A DNA stretch of 44,936 bases from assembly GCA_002786715.1 (NCBI GenBank), contig PCTW01000038.1, positions 1-44,936 on the forward strand. The letters run 5' to 3'. Below are positions 17,039-25,916 of the stretch, in pieces (position 1 is the stretch's first letter; each line of letters starts with the position of its first letter). Origin of the DNA: Bdellovibrio sp. CG22_combo_CG10-13_8_21_14_all_39_27. GTDB lineage: Bacteria > Bdellovibrionota > Bacteriovoracia > Bacteriovoracales > Bacteriovoracaceae. The translations under genes were made by a program, and so were the position numbers. The notes under the pieces are model-generated. The model did not search any database and had not been told where the DNA came from. It worked only from the letters and a program-made list of their open reading frames with translations.

Positions 17039-20000
17039 ATGAATACGAACAAACTATTCACATTTGCGCTTTCTTTATTCCTCTTAGCTGGCTGTATGCC
17101 GGATTCCTTTACTAAATTTAAAGAGAATCCACCTGCCAAGAAGACAACGAGTGGAGGTACGACAGGCTCGTCCTCATCGTCTTCGTCTTCTTCTTCAGGC
17201 ACAACAGTCGTTAATACCGTTTGGACAGAGTTTGCTTATAAGCAAACAGACAACGATGAAATTATTATTAAGGTTTTAGATGCAACTGGCTTTAGCGCAG
17301 GCCAAATGGTTTATTCTTCAAAAGAGATTTATCAACCAGTCGCTTATACAGGAAAGGGCTTCGCTACTGTTTCTCAAGTGGATACAACAAATAAGTTAAT
17401 CGTTTTAACCGTTAATGGCACGCCAGCAGTTTATGGAAGTTATTTTGAAGCCAATGATTATATCAATGCTTGCAATAGTGGTTATAACGGTTGTGGAGTA
17501 GGAACGACAAGTGCAACTCAAGTTGTCGATGTCTGGTTTAACTTAGATTCAACAGGATTTAACAGAGCTCCAAGTGAAATTACAAATGGCATAGGGACAA
17601 TCACTTATTTAGCTCCGGACTTGCCGCCAGGAATTCGTATTGATGCCACCACAGGTGTGATTTACGCTCCAGCTCCACCATTTACAGTTCCTGAATTATC
17701 AGAAACTTCCTATACGATTTCATCATATCAAACAGATTATGTTACAGACGGTTATGAAGACAATTTTATCACTACGAACCTGAAGTTCTCTTCTTTTAAC
17801 TTCACTCAAACTTATAATTATGATGTTTACTATGAAATTGCCGACAACTCACTTATTCGCTTAGAAGTCGGTAGTGTCACGGGTTTAAACATTGGTGATA
17901 GTGTTCAAATTTGTCCTAGTGCTTTATATGCAAGTTGTGATCAAGATTCAGAAATAAATGCAAGAGGCCTTGTCTATTTTGTTGATTCTGCGAAGAGATA
18001 TGTTTATTTAACCATGCAAAATGCAATCAATACAAATCTTGGAACACATCATAGAATTAGACGAACTGATTATATCCATAAGAACGATGGCTCTTTTAGT
18101 ACTGTGCAAATTAATTATCCAACTCGGCTTTACACACTCCAAAGTGCTCCGGTTTTAACTCGTAATTACGGCACAGGGAACATTCCCGTCAGTCCTGCCA
18201 CAGAATATTTTGATTTGAAAGACTCATCAATTATACCTGCGGGTGTTCTCAACCCAACAAACGGCACAATGACTTTCCCAGTGATGTCGAGTCTTGAAAC
18301 GACTGACATTGAAGTTCTTCTTTATGAATCTGCTGGTGGGGCTACGGCAGGTAAAGAAGTAATCAGAATTGCATTTACCCAAGCTCCAACGGCTTCTCAA
18401 TATGGTGTCTCCGCTCTCAACTTAAGAATTGGCGAAGATCCAGTTACCCTAAGCACTCAAATTCTAGGGGGAACTTCGGGGACTTTTAAATTTAGTTTAT
18501 GTCCGACACTTACAGGTAGTTGTTTAACAACTCTACCGGCAGGTTTAAGTCTTGATTCCAACACTGGCGAGATGACAGGTATTGTCGCAGCTTATGATTC
18601 AGGAACAAATTACACCGTTTATTCTTATCACCCCGATACCACAAATACTTATTTTGATTCTTATACAATCAATATCGCTTCAGCCACTGCTTTTGATAAT
18701 TTCTATTATCAACAATCAAGCGGGACCAAACTTATCATCACTGTAGACGATGCTTCAGCCTTTAGCGCCGGGGACGATCTCACTAACGAAAGTGGTGGTG
18801 TGGCTTCGATTGATTATGTCGATGTTAATAACAATGAGCTCTTTGTTACAATTGGTGCTACCAATTTAACAGGTAAATTAGTCTTTAAAGATACTGACAA
18901 CTTGGATAATTCACTTGTTTATGCTTTTCAAAAAGCAAAAATTGTCGGAAATGTGACTCACATATTTGATAAGTCGACAGATTTAACAGGTGGTATACCG
19001 GTAGCTCTTTATCGCAATGGTTCTCCTGTAAGTGTCGCTGCGGGTGAATCACTCAATTTCATTATTAGTCCAACTTTAAATCCGGATATGTCATTTAGTA
19101 CAACAACAGGTGCAATTGCCGGAACTTCAGCTTCAGGGATTACTCCCTTTGACAAACGTAGCTATAGAATAACGGCCACCAACAGTATTGGAACAGTTGT
19201 TCAGACAACATATGATTTGTCAGTGGTTGAAAATCCATCAGATTTGGCACTCGGTTTAATGCAAATTCTTCGCGTTGGAGCCACTTCAAGATTTAATATC
19301 GGTCAACGGATTGCCACAAGCTCTGGAACAAAAGGCCGAGTGCTTGATATTGTCTCTGGTCAGGCATTAGTTGTTTCTGCAGAGAGTTTAGTTAATGACG
19401 GAGAAGGAATTGATAACGTTGCTTTTTACGTCGCTCCAGAAACAACAAAACAGAATTATACTTTTTTGTATGTGGATGATACTCCTGGTGTGGCAGCTGT
19501 TGGTTATATTGCAACTCCAGCTGGAGCAAAAGGTTATGTTGAGTCGGTTTATTCTGGTGGAACTTACAAGAGATTATACGTAAGAGTCATTTCGGGATCT
19601 TTCTCAGAAGGTGAGTTGGTTGATTATCCAGGGGTTTCTCCTTATATCTACGCCACGAAAAAAGGGACGATTACCAATGTCAATAGAAGACAATTTGCTA
19701 GTACCATTTTAAATTTGGGCACAGCTGCTGCATTTGAAATTGGAAGTTACATCACATCTCAAACAACTTCAGGTGTCGGCTTAGTTGTCTTTAAAGATTC
19801 TAATAAAGTTTATGTTCAGGTTATCTCGGGTTATTTCTCTCAAGGTGATAGCGTTGATAATGCAAATCCTTTTGTTGCAAGTGAAACGACCGTTTCCAGT
19901 GTCAAAGGACCAAATGTAAAAGTGGCAACAACCGGAGCCCACGGGTTTGTTGAAGGATCCAATTTAACTGCTTTTAACGGAACTTACCAAGCTGCCGGTA

Positions 20001-21847
20001 CGGTGCTGACAGGTTCTACAGGTACGACTCTTTATACTTCACTTGAAGATGGAATCATTGAGTCTGGTGATGGACTTGATGACGTCAATCCTTTTGTCGC
20101 TTCAGCCGCAACTGTCGCTGGTGGTATCAATAGTGTTAACAGTGATGCAACATTATACCTCTATTCAGGTGAGCAATATTATTTCCCAATTTATTTAAAA
20201 GGGACTTATACAAACATTACAATCGATCCTGATCTTCCGCTAGGTTTAAGCATTGATAAAACAACAGCTGTCATTTCAGGAATTCCAACAGAGCCACAAC
20301 CGCGCACGACCTACACATTAACGGCCAGAAATGGGGGATCATTTCAAAGTTATGCTTTTGATATTGTCGTAAATGCTCAATTTAGAGTTATTCAATCAAC
20401 TGCGCAGGCATCCAGTTATCTAATGCACAAAGAAGGGCAAGGTTTCAAAACGACGGCTTGTCGAATTACTTCTGATCAAATTGACAATTTTTCTTCGGCT
20501 ACTGATGGAGTTAATAATATTAACTGCCGCTTAGAAGCTGAAGAAAACGATTTAAATTTCTATGGTGCTACTTTCACCGCCGTAACAAGTCCGGGTATGT
20601 GTGAGTATGTTCGCTATAAGCCTTTCGCTTATTATGCAAAACCTGCAGGTACAACTCGAGCTTTCTTCTCAAACTATACTTTCACTGGTGATCCGACGTT
20701 ATGTTCTGCTGCACCAACTGATGCTGAAGTATCTACTCCTTCTGGTGCCGCTCCCTATACATGGGTTCCGACTGAGGGAACTGGCGGGGGATTTGTTAGA
20801 AACTGGGGAGAGACCTATTGTACTGGTGGAGATTGTTTTAACGGGGGAGATCTCGATAATATCACTACTCCAGGTTGTGGTTTTAACTATGACGACGGAT
20901 TAAAATGTGATGACGGGTACAATCTTGTAAAGAATGTAACGTGTACTGAAGCATCAGGCGTTTGCTCATGTATTGTGACGGAAGACACTGTCTCGTGCGG
21001 TGGTAGTAAAGAAGCCTGTATCGATGGGCCAAGAAACGATTTAAATAAAGACAAAACCTATCCTCTTACAAATACAGGTGAAATCACGGATACTTTCGCA
21101 GGGACTTCGTTAACTTACATTCTGAAAGATAAGGGGAGTAATGTTCCAAGTACTGGTTCTAAGGATAATAACGTCTACCACTCAAATTGGGTTAGTGGCA
21201 ATCAATGTATAAATGCAGATGGTTACACATATAACTCGAATACTTGGTCGACCTATGTCGACGAGGAATATTTACCATCGGGCTTTCCGTACCCAGTATC
21301 TCCTTATAGTGAAGTATCAAAATACTACACCTTCGAATGTTTAGATGCTGCTCAAGATGTGAAAGCGAGAATTAATATTCAGATCAGAGATTGGGATAGA
21401 AAATTTACCACTTCAAATAGCATTGATTTACTCAACGTTGGTTCGCCGATGGATGATCTAACAACTTCGTGCTTTGGATCTTTATGCGACAACGCAAGAG
21501 ATGGGGATGCTATTTCTCGAAGCCAAGACGATACGACTTCACTCGTGAGTTATTCAAGCTGTGGCACTCCTACAGCGGGCAACACGAGTATTGGTACGAG
21601 CCCAACTATTCAAATTAGAAGAGGTTTTAACGGAGCAGCTACAAACGAAGACCTAAGAGGACAATTGGGACCAGGCTCATTGCTCTTCTGTAATGATACT
21701 ACAGGCTTGGGAACAACTTATGAACCGTTTGTTGTCCGTGAAGTTTTAGCTGGAGTGATCTTTTTTGAAACTACCGCTAGAGCTGATATGGATTGCGATG
21801 CCCCGTATATTAAAACAGGCAGACACACCTTCTTTATTAATCCATAA
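17039..21847 (+). CDS. Very large repeat-rich lipoprotein with Ig-like modules
   Basis: The 1602-residue protein starts with a lipoprotein signal peptide (SLFLLAGC), then a Ser/Thr-rich linker with a run of ten serines at about 45-55. At least four or five He_PIG-like Ig modules are visible by their LPxGLxxDxxTGxxxG pattern, near residues 195, 399, 499, 684 and 1066. Between them lie about seven copies of a roughly 75-residue module of the form FxxGDxx...V.V.SG, four of them in tandem at about 737-1030. The last 500 residues are cysteine-rich, with CTGGDC, CGFNYDDGLKCDDGYN and CSC. It is probably a surface-exposed adhesin-like or structural lipoprotein. A strong terminator follows. Its function is unknown. 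Confidence 0.85.
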   Translation: MNTNKLFTFALSLFLLAGCMPDSFTKFKENPPAKKTTSGGTTGSSSSSSSSSSGTTVVNTVWTEFAYKQTDNDEIIIKVLDATGFSAGQMVYSSKEIYQPVAYTGKGFATVSQVDTTNKLIVLTVNGTPAVYGSYFEANDYINACNSGYNGCGVGTTSATQVVDVWFNLDSTGFNRAPSEITNGIGTITYLAPDLPPGIRIDATTGVIYAPAPPFTVPELSETSYTISSYQTDYVTDGYEDNFITTNLKFSSFNFTQTYNYDVYYEIADNSLIRLEVGSVTGLNIGDSVQICPSALYASCDQDSEINARGLVYFVDSAKRYVYLTMQNAINTNLGTHHRIRRTDYIHKNDGSFSTVQINYPTRLYTLQSAPVLTRNYGTGNIPVSPATEYFDLKDSSIIPAGVLNPTNGTMTFPVMSSLETTDIEVLLYESAGGATAGKEVIRIAFTQAPTASQYGVSALNLRIGEDPVTLSTQILGGTSGTFKFSLCPTLTGSCLTTLPAGLSLDSNTGEMTGIVAAYDSGTNYTVYSYHPDTTNTYFDSYTINIASATAFDNFYYQQSSGTKLIITVDDASAFSAGDDLTNESGGVASIDYVDVNNNELFVTIGATNLTGKLVFKDTDNLDNSLVYAFQKAKIVGNVTHIFDKSTDLTGGIPVALYRNGSPVSVAAGESLNFIISPTLNPDMSFSTTTGAIAGTSASGITPFDKRSYRITATNSIGTVVQTTYDLSVVENPSDLALGLMQILRVGATSRFNIGQRIATSSGTKGRVLDIVSGQALVVSAESLVNDGEGIDNVAFYVAPETTKQNYTFLYVDDTPGVAAVGYIATPAGAKGYVESVYSGGTYKRLYVRVISGSFSEGELVDYPGVSPYIYATKKGTITNVNRRQFASTILNLGTAAAFEIGSYITSQTTSGVGLVVFKDSNKVYVQVISGYFSQGDSVDNANPFVASETTVSSVKGPNVKVATTGAHGFVEGSNLTAFNGTYQAAGTVLTGSTGTTLYTSLEDGIIESGDGLDDVNPFVASAATVAGGINSVNSDATLYLYSGEQYYFPIYLKGTYTNITIDPDLPLGLSIDKTTAVISGIPTEPQPRTTYTLTARNGGSFQSYAFDIVVNAQFRVIQSTAQASSYLMHKEGQGFKTTACRITSDQIDNFSSATDGVNNINCRLEAEENDLNFYGATFTAVTSPGMCEYVRYKPFAYYAKPAGTTRAFFSNYTFTGDPTLCSAAPTDAEVSTPSGAAPYTWVPTEGTGGGFVRNWGETYCTGGDCFNGGDLDNITTPGCGFNYDDGLKCDDGYNLVKNVTCTEASGVCSCIVTEDTVSCGGSKEACIDGPRNDLNKDKTYPLTNTGEITDTFAGTSLTYILKDKGSNVPSTGSKDNNVYHSNWVSGNQCINADGYTYNSNTWSTYVDEEYLPSGFPYPVSPYSEVSKYYTFECLDAAQDVKARINIQIRDWDRKFTTSNSIDLLNVGSPMDDLTTSCFGSLCDNARDGDAISRSQDDTTSLVSYSSCGTPTAGNTSIGTSPTIQIRRGFNGAATNEDLRGQLGPGSLLFCNDTTGLGTTYEPFVVREVLAGVIFFETTARADMDCDAPYIKTGRHTFFINP

Positions 21848-21854
21848 ATTATCG

Positions 21855-21886
21855 AAATATCCCGACCTACGCGGTCGGGATATTTT
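21855..21886 (+). terminator. Intrinsic terminator after the large lipoprotein gene
   Basis: A 13-bp perfect stem (21855-21867 with 21873-21885, arms AAATATCCCGACC and GGTCGGGATATTT) closes a five-base loop (TACGC). It lies just after the TAA at 21845-21847. Only a short T-run (four T) follows; the strong stem may compensate. Confidence 0.8.
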
Positions 21887-21953
21887 AATACTTTCATCTC
21901 ATATCGCTAGAGTTTAGAATAATTAAAAATTAATTATAAATTGGAGAGTTTAA

Positions 21954-22748
21954 TTGAATCAAATTAAGCGAGTAATCATTATTTCACTTTTAATCTATTC
22001 TTCGAATTCATTCGCCTTTGATCAAAAAGAAATGATGTCAGAGTTGCGAAATTTTGTAGAAAAAATTGTGGGAAGTGAATTGGCGACCAAAATTTTTGGA
22101 CCTACTGATGACATTCTTTTACCAATAATTCCGAAAGTTGAGAAAGACGCCAAGAAAGCAACAGTTGAGAGAAAAGAAAATCAAGGCAAGAAGCTTGAGC
22201 CTGAAAAGGAAAAGGCCCTGAACTATTCTTTTGTGATGGAGCTCTTTGATGTTACTCGTAAGTCAAAACCGAGTAAGGATGAAGTTTCAAATTGGATGAA
22301 TGTCTTAGGTCAGGGAGCCACAAGGGAAGGAGTCTATCGTGCCCTCGTTCTTGATCAAACATATTATGGTTTAGAAAACTTTAGAAAACCAGTAAGTGAT
22401 AAGCTCGCCGAATTTGCAGCTCGTTACATGCCTACATATTTAGGGCAAGGTTCAGAGATGGCTAAATTAAAAGAGGCCAATTTCTTCACTCTCAAGAGAA
22501 TTCTCACCGAGCGTTCTTTAGAAATTTTTGATGAGTTGATGAGCAAAAATGTTGAAGATGGATATAATTGGTACGCCGTTTTTTCTGCTGATTTGGCCAA
22601 TTCGATTCCAAAAGCGTGGGAAAATGAAATTAGAAAATCAAATAACAAAAAAGCTCATAAGCAATGGGCAATGAAAGTTCCTGAGCAACAAGTGAAATCA
22701 GAAATTATTATTAAGCTTCACAAAACTTTTAATTATCTTCAAGAGTAG
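21954..22748 (+). CDS. Exported protein of unknown function
   Basis: The 264-residue protein has a signal peptide ending near NSFAF, then a lysine- and glutamate-rich, mainly helical body. The central part (LGQGATREGVYRALVLDQTYY) looks like a compact helical domain. The start is TTG at 21954 with GGAGAG about six bases upstream. The family is not recognised. Its 3' end overlaps the convergent epmA gene by 20 bases. It is separated from the large lipoprotein gene by a strong terminator, so it probably has its own promoter in the AT-rich 21890-21950 stretch. Confidence 0.75.
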   Translation: MNQIKRVIIISLLIYSSNSFAFDQKEMMSELRNFVEKIVGSELATKIFGPTDDILLPIIPKVEKDAKKATVERKENQGKKLEPEKEKALNYSFVMELFDVTRKSKPSKDEVSNWMNVLGQGATREGVYRALVLDQTYYGLENFRKPVSDKLAEFAARYMPTYLGQGSEMAKLKEANFFTLKRILTERSLEIFDELMSKNVEDGYNWYAVFSADLANSIPKAWENEIRKSNNKKAHKQWAMKVPEQQVKSEIIIKLHKTFNYLQE

Positions 22749-23706
22749 GCCAGAAGACATTCGTCTCACCGGTCAGGGCCATTAATAAGCGCTCAACGCC
22801 TAAGGCGATTCCTGCAGAAGCGGGAAAGCCTCGCTGCATGGTTTGATAAAACTGAGATGGTTCAGGCAGTTTGTAGTGATAAAGAGATTCTTTTAAAAGG
22901 GCCTGATCTAGAAAACGTTTTCTTTGCAATTCAAGCTGAGTCAGTTCGTTATAACAATTGGCAATTTCCACACCATTTAAATATATTTCAAATCGCTCAC
23001 AAACTTCGGGTTGATCTTTTTTGAGCGTCGAAAGAGCGGCCATCGAAGCGGGATATTCTTTAAGCACGCAACAGGGAATAAATTTTAATTGAGGTTCAAT
23101 TTCATTGAGAAAAAGCAGAAAGAAATAATCATCCCATGAGAGTATTTCTTTTGGCATCGGAACTTGAGGACGATGGGTTTCAATCCATTTTTTTAATTCT
23201 TCAGCTGATTTTACTGTGGCCAAATCAAGTCCCACAAACTTTTTGAAACACTCATGAATAGTCATGATTTGTGGTTTAAGATTTTTCATTTCATCAAGAA
23301 TAGGAATTTGTCTTCGTTGAAGTTCTTCAGCACAAAACTGAATGAGTGCAATCACATCTTTTTCAATCGCCGAGTAATGAGAATTGAGGCGATACCACTC
23401 CAGCATAATAAATTGCGGACGATGTAAGCGAGAGTGGGGTTCATCTCTAAAGCAGTAATTGAGTGTAAATATTTTTTCAAAACCATAAGAGAGAAGCTCT
23501 TTCATATGAAACTCGGGAGAGGTATGAAGATACGCAGCACTTTTCTGCTCTGGATAAGCGCTCGTGACGAGGAAGGGATGAATATGAGGCTCCATTCCGG
23601 GGTTTTCGACCATTGGGGGAGTTAAAACATCAATGAAGTCCTGACGATTAAAAAAATCGCGAATGGCCTGTAATAAAAGGAATTGACGCTTCAGATAATG
23701 AGTCAT
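22729..23706 (-). CDS. epmA: EF-P beta-lysylation protein EpmA (GenX/PoxA)
   Basis: EpmA is a truncated class II lysyl-tRNA synthetase that attaches beta-lysine to elongation factor P, which rescues ribosomes stalled at polyprolines. The protein is 325 residues, the length usual for the family, and lacks the anticodon-binding domain. Class II motifs are visible: motif 1 region DVLTPPMVENPGMEPHI, motif 2 FRDEPHSRLHRPQF, and motif 3 GIALGVERLLMAL near the C-terminus. The partner genes epmB and efp are not in the window. It is transcribed convergently with the exported-protein gene, with a 20-base 3' overlap, and divergently from ftsY. Confidence 0.93.
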   Translation of the reverse strand: MTHYLKRQFLLLQAIRDFFNRQDFIDVLTPPMVENPGMEPHIHPFLVTSAYPEQKSAAYLHTSPEFHMKELLSYGFEKIFTLNYCFRDEPHSRLHRPQFIMLEWYRLNSHYSAIEKDVIALIQFCAEELQRRQIPILDEMKNLKPQIMTIHECFKKFVGLDLATVKSAEELKKWIETHRPQVPMPKEILSWDDYFFLLFLNEIEPQLKFIPCCVLKEYPASMAALSTLKKDQPEVCERFEIYLNGVEIANCYNELTQLELQRKRFLDQALLKESLYHYKLPEPSQFYQTMQRGFPASAGIALGVERLLMALTGETNVFWPTLEDN

Positions 23707-23741
23707 GGAAATTTATTACCACTAGTGCCAACATATGGCAT

Positions 23742-23769
23742 TTGATTTTTTGCTGCCGACGAGTAATAT
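23742..23769 (+). promoter_or_regulatory. Candidate promoter for the ftsY gene block
   Basis: TTGATT (23742-23747) is followed after 16 bases by TAATAT (23764-23769), each matching four of six consensus positions. It lies about 33 bases before the ftsY start. Confidence 0.4.
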
Positions 23770-23802
23770 GACCCTTTCAATGACTAATTTTAGAGGAAAC
23801 CC

Positions 23803-24948
23803 ATGGAAATTTTGAATTCACTACATACTCTTTTAGGCATGAGCGGTCCCGCCAATTTTGGTGATGTCATGGGCGTCTCAATTGCATTATTTATTTTTAT
23901 TGCAGGTCTTCTCAATTATTTAAGAAATGATAAAAGCGTCGCTCCCCCTGTGCAAAAAATTGAAGTTAAAAAAGAATCTATTGCTCCCAAAGTTGAAGCT
24001 CCGAAAAAAGTCGAGACCATCTCTTGGAATGATCGCCTTAAAAAAGGTTTAGGTCGTTCTCGTTCAGAAGTATGGGGCAAGATTCATGGGTTGTTTAATG
24101 CGAAAGCTTTATCTGGCGACATGCTGGATGAAATCGAAGAGCTTCTTTACACTGCAGATATTGGACCGAAGGCCGTGCAAGATTTGATTGATCACCTAAA
24201 TGTCAGTCTTAAAAATAAAACCTTAAACGAGTCCGAGTTTAAAAAAGAATTGTATTCTTATCTGCATGGGCAAATGGATTCCGTTCAAGCAAAAGTGGAT
24301 AGCAAACTTTTTCAATACAGCGATGACAATAAAAAAATGCAAGTGATCATGATCGTAGGCGTGAATGGTGCTGGAAAAACGACGACGATTGGAAAGCTCG
24401 CCACTAAGCTTACTCGTCAAGGAGCTAAAGTCGTGGTTGGAGCTGGCGATACTTTTAGAGCAGCGGCCGTTGATCAGCTTCAGGTTTGGTGTGATCGTTC
24501 AGGGGCTCAAATGGTGAGAGCAAAAGAAGGAAGTAATCCAAGTGGCGTCGCCTTTGAAGCACTTCAAAAAGCAGTCAACGAGCGGGCCGATTATTGTATT
24601 TTGGATACGGCCGGACGATTGCACACCAAAGAAAATTTGATGGATGAATTAAAAAAATTCAAAAATGTTTTGAAGAAAATTGATGCAGATGCTCCCCATC
24701 ATACGCTTTTAGTTATCGATGCCATTACTGGCCAAAACGCAGTCCGTCAGGCGCAAGAATTTAATCAAGCACTTGAACTCACTGGCCTGATCTTCACAAA
24801 ATGTGATGGTTCATCAAAAGCGGGTAGCGCCATTTCTATCGTGCAGCAATTACAAGTGCCAATTGCCTATATTGGAGTTGGCGAAGATGTTGAAGATTTG
24901 AACATTTTCAATCTCGATGAATACCTCTCGGCGCTGCTTGATGCCTAA
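23803..24948 (+). CDS. ftsY: Signal recognition particle receptor FtsY
   Basis: FtsY receives ribosome-SRP complexes at the inner membrane. The 381-residue protein has an N-terminal membrane helix at about 20-40, a short acidic/basic linker (residues 45-75), then the NG domain: G1 loop GVNGAGKTT at 186-194, the SRP-GTPase insert DTFRAAAVDQL, G3 DTAGR at 268-272 and G4 TKCDG at 332-336, where many homologues have TKLDG. The N-terminal helix replaces the long acidic A domain of E. coli FtsY. The ribosome site GAGGAA precedes ATG. It probably begins a cluster with zapA, fau and rny. Confidence 0.96.
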   Translation: MEILNSLHTLLGMSGPANFGDVMGVSIALFIFIAGLLNYLRNDKSVAPPVQKIEVKKESIAPKVEAPKKVETISWNDRLKKGLGRSRSEVWGKIHGLFNAKALSGDMLDEIEELLYTADIGPKAVQDLIDHLNVSLKNKTLNESEFKKELYSYLHGQMDSVQAKVDSKLFQYSDDNKKMQVIMIVGVNGAGKTTTIGKLATKLTRQGAKVVVGAGDTFRAAAVDQLQVWCDRSGAQMVRAKEGSNPSGVAFEALQKAVNERADYCILDTAGRLHTKENLMDELKKFKNVLKKIDADAPHHTLLVIDAITGQNAVRQAQEFNQALELTGLIFTKCDGSSKAGSAISIVQQLQVPIAYIGVGEDVEDLNIFNLDEYLSALLDA

Positions 24949-24996
24949 TCAGTTCATTGACTGAAACTAAAATCAGGCTTAATCTAACAACTATAT

Positions 24997-25299
24997 ATGA
25001 CTAGAAATGAACTAGAATTTGACGTATTGGGTTATAAAGTAAGAATGAAAGATGACGGTTCAGATCGTCGGACTTCACCTTCAAAAGCCGTTGAACTGGT
25101 GCTTGAAAGAGCGCGCAGTATTCTCGATAGATATCCATCACTTGATCGTGGAAAGGTTGCCGTCCTGGTTGCACTTGAACTTGCAGCAGATAAGCTTGAT
25201 CTAGAAAACGAATATCGTGAAGACATTGAGAAACTGCACCAAACAACGACCGAAGCGATTCAATTTATTGAAGATCTTGCACCTCCTACGCTTTCATAG
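24997..25299 (+). CDS. zapA: Cell division protein ZapA
   Basis: ZapA binds and bundles FtsZ filaments at midcell. The 100-residue protein has the ZapA layout: a short N-terminal beta part (ELEFDVLGYKVRM), then the two-helix region with AVELVLERARSILDRY and KVAVLVALELAADKL, followed by a coiled coil. It sits 48 bases after ftsY and 35 before fau. No strong ribosome site is visible before the ATG. The position next to fau and rny matches an order known from several delta-type proteobacteria. Confidence 0.85.
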   Translation: MTRNELEFDVLGYKVRMKDDGSDRRTSPSKAVELVLERARSILDRYPSLDRGKVAVLVALELAADKLDLENEYREDIEKLHQTTTEAIQFIEDLAPPTLS

Positions 25300-25334
25300 T
25301 TCGTCGATATCTTTGATTTGAAAGTGAGCGGTAG

Positions 25335-25901
25335 ATGATAAAGTCCGATCTGCGAAAGCGAGTCAGGCAAAATCTGGCGACTCTTAGTGAAGAACATATT
25401 CAATCAAAAAGTCGAAGCCTTGTTGAGAACCTCATTCAATGGCTCAGACAAAATCCCTCTAGTCATAAATTAGTCATTGGTGGTTTTTATCCGCTCAATG
25501 ATGAGCCTCAATGGTTGAGCTTAACTCAACAAATTGAAGCTGATTGGTGCTGGCCAGTTTTCGAAGCCGAGCAGCAGGTGATGACTTTCGCCCAATGCTC
25601 TCAAAAGGATTTAGAAATAAAGTCCCTTTTTGGCCGAGAGTTTAGACAGCCACCAAAAGCGGCACCGATAAAAGTGCCTGATCTTTTACTTATTCCAGGA
25701 TTGGCCTTCACAAACGAGGGGCATCGACTGGGAAGAGGAAAAGGATATTACGATCGTTATTTAGAAAAGTTTAGTGGTACCAAAATAGGAATTTGTTTTG
25801 AGGAGTCGATACTCGAATTAATACCAGTAGATCCCCATGATGTTGTGATGAACTATGTTGTAAGTGATTTGGGAATCAAAAGAGTAAACGGCCTCAGTTA
25901 A
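25335..25901 (+). CDS. fau: 5-formyltetrahydrofolate cyclo-ligase
   Basis: The enzyme converts 5-formyl-THF to 5,10-methenyl-THF with ATP and so recycles folate. The 188-residue protein shows the family features: an N-terminal KSDLRKRVRQNL, the central DEPQW, the substrate-side PGLAFTNEGHRLGRGKGYYDRYL with its GRGKGYYDRYL phosphate loop at about 134, and a C-terminal PHD segment. It is often found next to zapA, with the 6S RNA gene between; here only 35 bases separate them, too little for 6S RNA. Confidence 0.93.
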   Translation: MIKSDLRKRVRQNLATLSEEHIQSKSRSLVENLIQWLRQNPSSHKLVIGGFYPLNDEPQWLSLTQQIEADWCWPVFEAEQQVMTFAQCSQKDLEIKSLFGREFRQPPKAAPIKVPDLLLIPGLAFTNEGHRLGRGKGYYDRYLEKFSGTKIGICFEESILELIPVDPHDVVMNYVVSDLGIKRVNGLS

Positions 25902-25916
25902 AATAGGAGCAGGAAA

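Noticed and set aside
17150-17210. Serine-codon run as a possible simple repeat or CRISPR-like pattern
   Set aside because: It is the in-frame Ser-rich linker of the large lipoprotein, with no spacer structure.
24949-25334. Possible 6S RNA gene near zapA and fau, as in many proteobacteria
   Set aside because: Only 35 bases separate zapA from fau, and 48 separate ftsY from zapA; there is no space for a 6S RNA.
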